Assembly (NCBI GenBank): GCA_949752735.1
Contig: OX457042.1
Location: 59,820,211 to 59,884,210 of the forward strand
DNA length: 64,000 bases
Source: Lumbricus terrestris
Taxonomy: Eukaryota > Annelida > Clitellata > Crassiclitellata > Lumbricidae
Direction of reading: 5' to 3'
The stretch's first letter is position 1; the number at the start of each line of letters is the position of its first letter. The translations under genes were made by a program, and so were the position numbers. The notes beneath the pieces are model-generated. The model worked only from the letters and a program-made list of their open reading frames with translations. It was not told the DNA's origin and made no database searches. Of this stretch, positions 54,186 to 64,000 are shown piece by piece.

Positions 54186-57100
54186 TTGAATCCTTTTCAA
54201 CCTTTATCATCCCAGATACTGAAATCGTCATTCTATCACTTCTGAATTTCGCTATGTTAGAGTTTACCACCTATTTAGAGGCAATCAGTAAAAAAATTTA
54301 GTTGATGTATGAATTATGCATATGTTCCCAAAGTGGAACGTTGGGTCACTTTGACTATTATAAGCATCATGCATATGTAAAAATATAACTTGATCCAATT
54401 GATGCAGATATATAGGGTGACACGAAAGTTCGTTCACCGATTTCAAAATGAGCTATCTCAGTAATGGCTTAATATTTTCTTATAATATTTTGTCAGTGTA
54501 TACATCAGCCAAATGAAAGATACTGGTACAAATTTGATCATGATTCGGTCCGTTTTCGCCATTATTTAGAAGAAAATGTAAAGACGACCAGTTTTTTGCG
54601 GAAAACCGCGTTCGTCAAATTAACACAGAAAAGAAAATGTGTATAGGGCCTACGCCTAGCCTCGTATACAAGCGTGCCAAGACACTGTTGTTACCTATGT
54701 AGGACATACACAGACGTAGGCTATAATAGCTATTAGCGTACAGTATCTCCTTTCTGCTTAATGACAGCACTGACTCTATCAGGCATAGGAAGAGTACGTT
54801 CCACCTGCTCCACAGATGAAGTTTAGTCCGTCGGTGATGGTTTGGGGTGGGATGACTGCCAGGGGTCTCACTGAACTTCAATTTGTGCCAAATGGTACCC
54901 GACTGAACTCGCAGTACTACGTACATCACCAACGTTCTCGAGCAGATCGTGAAGCCAGCGTTCGAGAGAGAAAATGACAACGGCTGTGTCATGCAACGAA
55001 AGTTGTTTGTTGATAATGACCGAGGAGTATTTCAGCAGGATGGCGCACGCTGTCATACGGTGTCACGACAACTCGTCTACCGACAACTCGTCTAACGACA
55101 AGTGGTCTCCGGACAATTCGTCTACGACAACTGGTCTACAGACAACTGATCCAGCGCTTGAGAAATAGAAGCTGGATGAAAGTTTTTACAGGTGAAATGG
55201 AGGTTGGATTGATGAAAAAACGCAAGAGAAATGAAATCTGGATGATGGCTCTTTTACAGGTGAAATAGAAGCTGGATTGACAAAAATAACGTATGAGAAA
55301 TAAAAGCTGGATGAAAATATTTCTTGATCTGAAATAGAAGCTGGATTGATGACAAATGTTTAAGTAATGGAAGCTGGATAAGGGTTTTGTTTTATATCTG
55401 GAATAGAAGCTGGATTGACGAAAATAACGGGTGAGAAATAGAAGCTGGATGAAGGTATTTTTAGATCTGAAGTAGAAGCTGGATGCATGTCGAAACACAT
55501 GAATAAAATCATCGATCCAGCTTCCATTTAAGCTAAGATACCATTTTCATAAATCCAGCTTCTATTTCATCAATACTATTCGTCTGTAGACCAGTTGTCG
55601 TTAGACCAATTGTCCGGAGACGAGTTGTCGGTAGACGAGTTGTCGGTAGACCAGTTGTCGTGGAACCCTGTCATACATCAGCTGTGACGACAAAGTGGCT
55701 ATAGACGACAGCCTCCCGTCACACATAAAGCCGAAGGATTGGCCACCCAACTCTCCGGACCTCTCTGCTTTGCGATCTTGTGGAGTATTTTCTCTCTCAT
55801 CGTTTATAAAGATCCTGAGCCAAAGAACGCTGATCAGATCAAGCGTCGCCTCCAACGAGCGTGGAGATCGATAGCAGTTGGGAGGCTGATCCTGTCATGC
55901 CGGATAGTCAGTGCTGTCATTAAGCAGAAAGGAGACACTGTTCGCTAATAGCCTACGTCTGTGTATGTCCTATATAGGCAACAACAGAGTCTTGGCACGC
56001 TTGTATACGAGGCTAGGCGTATACACATTTTCTTTTCTGTGTTAATTTGACGAACGCAGTTTTCCGCAAAAAACTGGTCGTCTTTACATTTTCTTCTAAA
56101 TAATGGCGAAAACGGACCGGATCATAATCAAATTTGTACCAGTATCTTTCATTTGGCTGATGTATACACTGACAAAATATTATAAGGAAATATGAAGCCG
56201 TTGCTGAGATAGCGCATTTTGAAAACGGTGAACGAACTTTCGTGTCACCTTATACAATAATAAAAGCTGTCATTCACAAAGGTTAATATCCCACCTCCCC
56301 CTAACTTTTACCCATCCCACCCCATGCCCACCCATCGACCCAGCCCCACCCTTCCACCCCAACCCACCCATAACATGCTCAAGATATGAGATTTATGAAA
56401 ACTATTGTCTCAATTTGTTTTTAAACCGGTCCCACCGCGCCACTACCCTGACAGCAACACACAAAACCCCCACTTCAGTCCCCAGTCTCCACACCGCCCA
56501 CCCCATGCTACCTTCCCCAAATTCGCCCCTCACACAGACCATCTATCTGGAGTAATCTTTTGGCTTCTCGGTCAACCCTCCTCCTCACTTTGAACACACC
56601 CGGTTCACTTCAACCCCATGTCTTTACCGTCCAACCCTAGCCCACCACCACCCAATTTCGACCAACTCCACCTCACTCCCACCACTCCACTCCGCCCATT
56701 CCGTAAAATGCTCAATATCTGAAATTCATGAAATTATAATGCTTCACTGTATTTTCACTTTGACCTTTTCTTCCCACTTTGACCACACCCGGCGAGCTAA
56801 AACCCTACATTCCAACCGCCCTCACCACACCCCACACCGCCCCACCTCGTCTCATCTTCGCCCCAACTGCGCCCCAACCCCGCCCCACTCCGCACCGCTC
56901 CTAAACAGCCCGTTCGTCTGAATACATTTCAGTTGTTCGTCCAACCCTCCTTCCCACTTTGCCCCTTCCGGCTCACTTCAACCCATACCAACCGTTCGAC
57001 CCCACCCCACCTCCACCCCGACTCAGGCCTACCCCACCCTCATCTCCCACACCTCCCATTCTCCATGCCGCCCCACTCCACAAAGGGCTCAACATATGAA

Positions 57101-60100
57101 ATTCATGACACAATATTGTTTCACATTGGTATCACCTTGGTCCCACGGTATCCTACCCCGGCCTCATACAACGATACCCATCTCATCCTCGCCATACCCT
57201 GCCCCCCACACAACCGACCCTGATGAAAAACAGAACAATAATATGGGCTAATCAGAACTCAAATTTACGTTGAAACCATCATGCCACAGAAAGCCAAACG
57301 CACTTTTCAAACTGCCATAACCCCCAAACAAACAAATCACAATAATAAAATAATAAAACAATAGGCCTAATAATAACAATAGTAGGCCCAATGCTACTAC
57401 TATTACTATTAATAATGATATTCATACTCATATTAGAATGACAATTACAATCAATGAAAATTTTGAAGCGAGCGGGAAAAATTTCAGTAGAACGCAAAAA
57501 TATTGATGCAACTAGGGAGGGTGACCCAACGTTCCCAAAGTGTAACATATGTAAAATCAGCTGCGTCGCTCACTCATAAGGCACTACCGTTAAAATATTT
57601 GACCATAAGTAGGCACAATAGACACAGTTCAACCCAAATATACAATAAAAATAAATAATCATTATGCGTTTGTAACCTAAAGTAATTTCAAATATTTATT
57701 AGCATAAATGTCGATTATTGACAAATTTGCATCAAAATAATCATTTTATTTAACGGCAACAGACTTAAAATAAGAGTAAATAAACATTCCCCCATCATTG
57801 TTCAAGCAAATGAATATCTATGACATGACTTACAGTAGGTTTTACCGTTCCTCCAAATTGTTTAATAATAATTATGTTCCACTTTGGGAACGTTGGGTCA
57901 ATAAAGGTTAAAGGGGGTTGGGAATCTTACTCGCCCTGGGCAACTTGTAGCACTCTTCTACATCCACCACCTGTGCCACGTCAACTTGCCAATGGACGTG
58001 CGTGCAAGCATCGGGCAAGACGTTTTATTACGGAAACCGAAGCAGTCTAAAAGTAGGCTGGAAGAATTTTGGAATCGTGACGTAAGCCATTGAGAATTTG
58101 TCACTTTATAGGCTAGTTGAATCCTTAAGGAAGAAGGTCTACTGCAAAATAATTTCTTGAGTACTGTTATTGCCGTTAATTTTCAGGGCAAGATGGTGAG
58201 CTTCGCAACGTGCTTCAGTCGGTTGGAGTGCACAATCCATATTTCGAATGCACGTGCTCTCAATCTCCTATTAATATGACTTGGACCATGTGGCCAGTTG
58301 GCGGCCAACGAAGGATACTCATTAAATCGGGTGCTAGCATAGAGAACTCTGACTTCATTACAGACAACAAAAGTATCTCGGAATTCTCTAATATTGTCGT
58401 CAAAACCGTTCTCGTATCTACAGCCGGAGTTTACAATTGCGAGCAGGACACAACGAAATCCGCACTGTTCATAGTCATTGGTAAGCATTTCCGTTACTAC
58501 TATATATATATGTATATATATATACGAGTAACTGTACTATATCTTAAATATACTTCTCAAAGTTTGTCCTTCCATTTGTTTGTTTGTATGTTCGTATGTC
58601 CGCAAGTATTTTGACTCTTCGACCCAGAAAAGGTTCGAAAATGACAGAGTGTCGGTTTACCAAACATTTTGCAATTGACTCTTACGGAAACTTTAAGGTC
58701 AACGCGACTATTTTCAGCTCTCAATTCACTTTAAAACCAAAGATATTAGCGTCTTAATCAGCCACATTGCCGCATTAGTAAAGATTAGACATTCCGCATG
58801 ACGTCATACTCGCCCAATAATAATGTCCGTTTATCAGCAATCCGGTTGACAAACCGGTTAGACTGTGCAATTATGCACAAGAACGCAGATCACATAAATA
58901 ATTATTAATAATTATACTACCAGAACAGAAGCCTGCAATAATTGCATTATACCACAGTCACACGGGGTCATGTTTGGCTTTTTGGGGAAGCGGGGGTGGA
59001 GTGGAGGGGTGGCGAAAACCCTAAATTTAGCGTATAGCCTAAGTCTAAATTTATCGTATAAGTCTAAGTTTTATGCCTCGCACATCCTTGCCTAAACAAT
59101 TTGTTTGTTTAGCACCTCAGGTGGAACATTGAAAGCATCATTGTTTCTCGTCCAGTTTTCTCTACCCTGCGTCGTAAAGTAGACCTAAATCAGTATAATA
59201 GTGCCGCTGAATGACGCTGGCTGCTGGTTTCGATGTTAACTCATCATGATTAAACATTCGTCGTGGATGCATATAAAGATTTCGGATTGATGCAACCTAT
59301 TGCTGGCTTCGAAGTAACTCGATTCTAAGACCATTGTAACGTCATACGATGTCCTAATGCACATTGAATTGCAGCGCGTTAATTAAAGACGTTACCGTAT
59401 CTGATTGACATTTCAAGCAAAATTTCTTGACATCTGGATTCAATCCTTCCACTCATGGCCGATGAACTTACAGCTAGCAAACTAACTAACTTTTCATATT
59501 GTAATCGTAATTTTAATTAAGAATTTATTTAGCGCCAGTCCAACAAGACGTTCCTCAGAGGCTCCCTCCCACCAGACAGCTCCAACCCAAAATCAAAGAG
59601 AATGGTTTTCGAACTCTTGCGGAAAAGGGAAAAGAAAGACCAAGAAGTTTACTACGGAGACTGTTAGGTAACTTTTCTAGAAAGATGGACCGACCATTGC
59701 GAAGCTTTACGCTGTAGGGCCAACTGTAGAAGTTCGAGCCATAGGGACAAGCAGATCACCTTGCGTGTGTATGGTATGATTTTATACATTTTATATGTTT
59801 TAGAGTCCTATAATTATATTTAAAATCTCTCCCTATAATTACCTAGAAATCGACTGAAATTCATCACATGAATTGTCATTTTGTGTAATAGTCGAAGACA
59901 CAATGTGCTATTTGAATCCAAAGCCAACTGCAACACGACGTCTACGTGAAGCGACATCTCAATCATTGTCCTGCACTATGAAATTCGCTGCCAACGCGTC
60001 CTACGTGTCCGCCAGTATGTCGTGGTCAATCCGCGGCGGTACATCGGAGCCACCCAGAGGTTCAATGGAGCAGTCAACATCTGCGAATATCACGGAAATA

Positions 60101-60310
60101 CGGTCCACGTTGAATGTGACAGTGCCGGAGAATGACACGTGTTTTGTTTCGATCTACGAATGTCGTGTTATCTTCAGTCTGAAGGACAATCTGCCAAGCG
60201 GATTCGCGACGAATGCACCACGTGTCATTTCATCCTGTTCTCCAAATTCTCACATCTGTAAGTCACGATATTTAAAGAGTCTTTTATTCACGTCAATCGT
60301 TTAATTAATG

Positions 60311-60373
<63 letters not shown>

Positions 60374-61347
60374 CTTGCTGATAGTGCTCGCAGTCAGTTA
60401 AGCTTAATGGTAGGTGACCTCATTTACCGATCTTACCAAGTCCTGGGTCTTGCATTTAGGCTTATTATTTAGTTTCATTTATTTTTTAATGCTCTGCGCT
60501 TTTCGTGTAATTGTACGCCTAAAATAAAAGTTAAATGTCTAACAAAACTTGAGCCAAATTCTATATAACATTATTATAAGAGTTTAACAACTAGGCTACC
60601 TTGGAGGTAGTGGTGGATTCTTTGAAGTGCATCAGGTCTTCCATTTGTTTTGTATTTTTAAAAATAATTTTCATTTGCTTTCAACTGCTATATATGTTCA
60701 AATAAATGTTACAACGATATCGAACTTCAACAGATGCGCAGGCAAGCGCGGATATGAATTTGATCGTATGCGGTTTAAATAATTATGCGCGGTTTTGTGC
60801 CGGTGTTTTTTTTGGCCCTTTTGATTTATTGATTATGTCGGTGCACATGACAATAATTGTTTTTTGGTGCTTAGTGCATAATTATTCAGGAATTTGCTAG
60901 TGCGTGTGAACTTAGCCTATAGGCCTATTTGGAATTCTTTACGGTGTGCACGACTTTTTATTGGAAGATTCGTTACATTTTGGACTAGGCTAATAAATAT
61001 TGTTATTCCGATTATCAGGCGGATTGAAGCGCACATCTGAAAAGCCAGTCGACAAACCAGACAAAGAGACAACCAAAAAACCAACCAACAAGCCAACCAA
61101 AAGGCCAACCAAAAGGCCAACCATTAAGCCAACCAAAAGTCCAACCAAAAAGCCAGACAAAGAGAAAGACAAAGAGCCAAAGATCTCAGGCGGGGGTGAT
61201 GAAGACAACGGGTCAGAAGGAGGAGGAGGTTCGCTCGTTCCAGGGTCAGATGGATTGGCGGTTAAATCGTCCAAAGGAAACGACATCCTAAAATGTGTTG
61301 TTGGTATCGCAGGCTTTTTACTAATTGTAACTGAAATTGGTGTTTAA
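52575..61347 (+). CDS. Four-exon gene: signal peptide, two Ig-like domains, stalk, GPI-type C-terminus
   Basis: Exons 52575-52620, 58187-58480, 59892-60257 and 61019-61347 total 1035 nt (344 aa); every junction is phase 1. Exon 1 encodes the signal peptide MVKNWIFLHFFCLSL. Exon 2 is a V-like Ig domain with C37/C39, W48 and AGVYNC ending at C100. Exon 3 is a second Ig-like domain with C141, W158 and YEC at C204, and N-glycosylation sites. Exon 4 encodes repeated Lys-Pro-Thr units, a Gly/Ser-rich segment and a final hydrophobic stretch (CVVGIAGFLLIVTEIGV) with no cytoplasmic tail, as in GPI signals. AATAAA follows at 61443. One domain per phase 1-1 exon is typical of cell-surface Ig receptors; adhesion or immune recognition is an inference. 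Linking exon 1 across 5.6 kb is the least certain step. Confidence 0.7.
52718..52745 (+). mobile_element. SINE family 2 head fragment
   Basis: ACACGGTGGTGCATTGGTTG resembles the A-box region at 25604. The rest is missing. Confidence 0.45.
52785..52975 (+). mobile_element. L2/CR1 LINE 3' tail remnant
   Basis: A frame with PSLWNG.SPSVR-like sequence is followed by GGGGGAGCGCTTCTGAAAGG and GAAGCGCTTTATAAATGG. Lies in intron 1 of the Ig gene. Confidence 0.7.
52980..54410. other. Intron 1 sequence without recognised element
   Basis: Part of the long first intron of the Ig gene. It has a short (TA)n tract at 54154-54185 and, at 54330, TTCCCAAAGTGGAACGTTGG, related to the MITE end at 57521. Confidence 0.4.
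54815..55935 (+). pseudogene. Mariner-type transposase remnant
   Basis: Before element C: SPSVMVWGGMTARGLTEL, a frameshift near 54920, then VLEQIVKPAFERENDNGC and FQQDGARCHT, containing the second catalytic Asp. After it: KPKDWPPNSPDLSALRSC and DPEPKNADQIKRRLQRAW. The WP.NSPDLS motif and QQDGA.CHT identify a Tc1/mariner transposase. The N-terminal helix-turn-helix half and first catalytic Asp are absent. Confidence 0.85.
55059..55667. mobile_element. Foldback element C with perfect 9-bp target duplication
   Basis: Left end GGTGTCACGACAACTCGTCT; the right end, inverted, is GGTTCCACGACAACTGGTCT. TIR arms of about 90 bp repeat a CGACAACTCGTCTAC module. CTGTCATAC flanks it at 55050-55058 and 55668-55676, inside the mariner transposase. 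The core (55155-55500) is the GAAATAGAAGCTGGATTGAC tandem repeat shared with A and B. Confidence 0.9.
56280..57225. repeat. C-rich degenerate tandem repeat (about 330-380 bp units)
   Basis: CCCCACC-rich, strongly strand-asymmetric DNA with three spaced landmarks: TGCTCAAGATATGAGATTTA (56375), TGCTCAATATCTGAAATTCA (56708) and GCTCAACATATGAAATTCAT (57087). Pro/His-rich frames over it are compositional. Confidence 0.7.
57521..57900. mobile_element. TIR MITE of about 380 bp
   Basis: GACCCAACGTTCCCAAAGTG followed by TAACATA on the left matches, inverted, TATGTTCCACTTTGGGAACG followed by TTGGGTC on the right. No target duplication was settled. A solitary related end lies at 54330. Located in intron 1 of the Ig gene. 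Confidence 0.65.
59515..59665 (-). mobile_element. LINE 3' tail remnant
   Basis: On the minus strand GGGAGCCTCTGAGGAACGTC and TTGGACTGGCGCTAAATAAA match the L2/CR1 tail pattern. Lies in intron 2 of the Ig gene. Confidence 0.55.
60310..60370. repeat. (GT)n microsatellite
   Basis: About 30 GT units about 55 bp downstream of the exon 3 donor of the Ig gene. Confidence 0.95.
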
Positions 61348-61442
61348 AGACGAATACATGAGAAGGCGCTCGCCAATTATAACTTTTATAAAAGAATGAA
61401 CTTTTCTAGTTTGTATACTGAGGACAACTTGCCATAATGTAC

Positions 61443-61448
61443 AATAAA
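61443..61448 (+). terminator. Poly(A) signal of the Ig gene
   Basis: AATAAA about 95 bp after the stop codon at 61347. Confidence 0.7.
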
Positions 61449-61459
61449 AATTCTGTTGT

Positions 61460-62510
61460 AAATACATTGAGCTTATTTAAAATCGACTTTCCCCTACATC
61501 ACTGTCTAGTGTCTACGCAAACTGTTGTTGATCTTAATTAGATTAGATTATCTCGTTAGCTCAATATAGCCTAAATATCATAAATAAATAGGTCTATTAG
61601 GCTAAAACTTAGAAACGAAATTTTTTTATTGAACATGTGAGTGTCTATGAATTTCCTCTGCAGCGCCTTTCCGATGTTATTTTATTTAATTCATCGCAAC
61701 AAAGTCATTAAATTTCGAAGTAGGCCTACTGTTCTGATAAAAAAATTATGTGTAAGGGCGAGGTTCCTCAGCCAGAAAAGATTGTTTTAATCTTAATAAT
61801 TAGTAATTATTTATTCCTAAAGAATGATACCTGCCTCAGTGTCTCGTTAAAAATATGTCACAAAGCCGTGTGAGAATTGTAGTAAAATAACTTGGTGAGT
61901 CAAATTATGATCCACGTGGAGTTGGGGTGTGTGAAAAGTAGACTGTAGCCTGCTAAATTACGAACGAGCTCTAAGAAAAACTAGGGATTCAACCCCGTCA
62001 GCCTCCAAGGCAAATCTCACACTGTAGCAAGGTTTGCATCGCTTCGGAATTGTAGGCCTACTGCTGAATTTGTCCCGAATCTGCGTTGCGTATGATGACT
62101 ACGTAATAACCAAGTTATTCATGTTACAGCATTTCCAGCCAGTTTCTGTGCCTGAAAGCAACACCAAAGTGAATGGATCTAGTAGCAATGAATTGCCTAA
62201 CTACATAGTACAGACCACGCGGCATTCAAATTACGTGAACATAAATGAATAGAAACATTGAAAAGGTTATCAAACTAATTTTCAAAATGTCATAAGCATC
62301 GCGTGCTACATGTAACTTTTTCTCCTTTCTCGAAAGAAGGCTGAAACAGTCAAAATGAGTAAGAAATCAGAATTGCGTGATGTTGGAAAACCCATTGATT
62401 TGACAAATAAAAATAAGTAGGCTTAAGTGAAGCTAGTGATATTTAGATCTTATTAATTTATTTTTAACTGGCAACAATAACTGCTAGCTTGTGATCTGAT
62501 TTTATATCTA
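61460..62510. other. Mostly featureless; possible SINE fragment at 61985-62030
   Basis: GGGATTCAACCCCGTCAGCC, read on the minus strand, contains a B-box-like motif. Otherwise nothing recognised. Confidence 0.35.
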
Positions 62511-62637
62511 TTACTATTCTTTTAGCATAATAGTGAAGATGTGCTTATCAATCTATATTTCACCCTAGTCTATCCATACCTTACTTACTCTAATTTAATT
62601 TGGACTTCAACCTATGATACCCATCTCCATGTTTTAA

Positions 62638-63659
62638 CCCTCAGATTACCAGAATCTTTTTGATACACTGAGTACCAGTGGGGTCAAAAATGACCCCAAC
62701 GCAACTTTTCAATAAATTCCTTATTTTTTGCATTTTTATTAATTGCCAAAAAACAAATAGTAGTAAAGCAATTGGAACGTGTTTAGGCTGTTGAAATGAA
62801 TTAAATTTTTCATGGTTATAGGTATGTTTTAATGTTCAAAGTGTTCGAGTGTTCAATGTCCAAAACTAACATAGAAAATATCCGGTCATTGCTGTTACAG
62901 TTTACAGTTCATGCATGTATACTGGGCATGTTCCTTGCACACATTGCATGTACAGGCTGCACAGATTATGCTGGCCTTTTTTATCCTTTTCCCTTGGACA
63001 AATGGAACACCGTGCACGTTTCTTCGACAGGGTTGGAGACGACATCTGGATCGGCCGTTGTACTGCATCACCATTGCTGTTCCCAATAAGTTCCATTCCG
63101 AGCTGCAGGAGAAAGACTCGTCTTCTGTGCGTTGTCTGCTCATGCTACTCCGGGTTTAATGCGATCCAGATAATGAATCTATTCAGAGCGATGATATCTA
63201 CCATGTTATAGAATATGGCCATTGGCCATCGCCTTGTCATCCTCTTCGTCGTGTACATTCTCATCATCTGATTAGCGGTGTCTACTCCACCCTTAGATGA
63301 ATTGTAATCCATAATAATGATTGGCTTGTTTCATGGAATATGGTTTTTTCTACCTGGCTGTTCAGATAATACTATAGAAAGGATTTATAAATTATAATTT
63401 TGAATTATTTCAAAGGATACCATTGAAAGCATTCAAAAAAGCTATTGGGGTCAAAAATGACCCCACTGGTACTCAATGCTATAAAAGATTGCCAGCGCCC
63501 TCTGGTGATAAACAAAGAAAATATTAATTGATATTTCGATAGAGACTAGGTACATCTTGAAAGTCACAAATATTAAATAAATTTGCACGAACAGATTTTG
63601 CGCAATGTACAGTCAAAGTGGGCTTGGGGTCATTTTTGACCCCACTGGTACTCGCAGGG
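62638..63659 (-). mobile_element. piggyBac-like transposon remnant with TTAA target duplication
   Basis: Bounded by TTAA at 62634-62637 and 63660-63663. Ends CCCTCAGATTACCAG and, inverted, CCCTGCGAGTACCAGTGGGG share CCCT and ACCAG, as in piggyBac termini. GTACCAGTGGGGTCAAAAAT and its inverse lie near both ends. Most of the transposase gene is gone. Confidence 0.85.
62895..63143 (-). pseudogene. piggyBac transposase C-terminal Cys-rich domain
   Basis: On the minus strand one frame reads KKRARCSICPREKDKK and the adjacent frame CAACTCNVCKEHAQYTCMNC. Together, with a frameshift, they give the C-x2-C ... C-x2-C ... C-x2-C ladder of the zinc-binding C-terminus of piggyBac transposases. The DDD catalytic domain is absent. 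Confidence 0.7.
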
Positions 63660-64000
63660 TTAAGGACCTTGCAAAAAAAGCCATACGAGTTATCACTAAA
63701 TCCACTGTTAACTGTCATACTGGTCCCTTATTTGCTGAGCATAAACTCCTAAATATTAAGCAGATTAGATTTGAACAGACATCTCAATTTATGTATCAAT
63801 ACATCAATAACCTCCTCCCTTCTTCCTTTGCATCTTACTTCTCTCCTGCATTGCATCCTGGACTCACTAGAGGTAATAGAGACTTCAGTATTATTTTTGC
63901 AAAAACAAATGTTCGGAAATTTTCTATTAAATTCCAAGGCCCTGTCACATGGAATAAAATTCCGATTCACATTCGTAAGGCTACTAACTTAACTCACTTT

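Larger units (their letters stand above)
54411..56254 (+). mobile_element. Tc1/mariner transposon with about 320-bp TIRs, interrupted by foldback element C
   Basis: Ends TATAGGGTGACACGAAAG and CTTTCGTGTCACCTTATA are inverted repeats. The similarity continues inward about 320 bp (through GTATACAAGCGTGCCAAGAC on the left and its inverse on the right). Termini fall at TA. The interior encodes a transposase remnant. Long arms plus a shortened gene suggest an internally deleted copy. Confidence 0.88.
62515..64000 (+). pseudogene. CR1/L2-type LINE fragment interrupted by a piggyBac-like element
   Basis: The left piece (to 62637) encodes LYFTLVYPYLTYSNLIWTST. The right piece (63660 to the window end) continues with KDLAKKAIRVITKSTVNC, QFMYQYINNLLPSSFASYF and GPVTWNKIPIHIR. 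These are consecutive parts of an ORF2 C-terminus, so the 1-kb insert separates them. The frame of the right piece is open to the window edge. Confidence 0.85.

Noticed and set aside
56405..57223. Pro/His-rich open frames
   Set aside because: They follow the C-rich tandem repeat and lack any coding signature.
58210..58614. Extension of the first Ig exon as one ORF to 58614
   Set aside because: A GTAAGC donor at 58481 and matching phase with the exon at 59892 indicate the exon ends at 58480; the rest is AT-rich intron.

Overview
This is eukaryotic, metazoan DNA: intron-containing genes with consensus splice sites, AATAAA poly(A) signals, abundant LINE/SINE debris, many DNA transposons and long triplet microsatellites. 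CARD and two-immunoglobulin-domain genes, a CORE-like tRNA-derived SINE, L2/CR1-type LINE tails and a very frequent TAGGCCTA octamer suggest a marine invertebrate, perhaps a deuterostome. That placement is an inference; no rRNA or other diagnostic gene is present.

Host-type genes are few and short. (1) A three-exon gene at 16498-21399 encodes an F-box-like exon spliced to a CARD exon (189 aa predicted). A second copy at about 44.5-46.5 kb has lost its first exon's reading frame and splice donor. Both lie in a diverged segmental duplication (about 3.7-5.1, 16.4-17.7 and 21.0-21.4 kb against 43.5-46.5 kb). A further exon at 23276-23619 in the same splice phase may be an alternative last exon. 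(2) A long single exon at 27027-28178 encodes an NHL-type beta-propeller-like protein. (3) A small two-exon gene on the minus strand (34874-34207) encodes a secreted Cys-rich, possibly Ig-like protein. (4) A four-exon gene (52575-61347) encodes a signal peptide, two Ig-like domains on phase 1-1 exons, a Lys-Pro-Thr stalk and a C-terminal GPI-signal-like segment.

Most of the rest is transposable elements, often nested. The largest is an apparently intact Ty3/Gypsy retrotransposon (5310-16267) with about 1.9-kb near-identical LTRs. Its 2121-codon gag-pol frame starts inside the 5' LTR, and it has an extra 267-codon ORF between pol and the 3' LTR. It sits inside a short hAT element (5102-16418) with a perfect 8-bp target duplication; the paralogous locus at 44520 keeps the matching empty site. 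Others are a Tc1/mariner element with about 320-bp TIRs (54411-56254), a piggyBac-like element cut into a LINE at TTAA (62638-63659), a TA-flanked palindromic element (31446-33652), an unassigned TIR element (39654-41196) and several hAT elements.

The most unusual structure is a set of foldback elements (18515-20748, 18944-19631, 35430-36172, 38066-38872, 55059-55667, and a fragment at 42549). Their ends begin GGT or GGG, their TIRs are built from short repeated modules that differ between elements, and three have 9-bp target duplications. Three of them carry the same internal roughly 70-bp tandem repeat despite unrelated TIRs. All calls come from reading the sequence; no database search was made.
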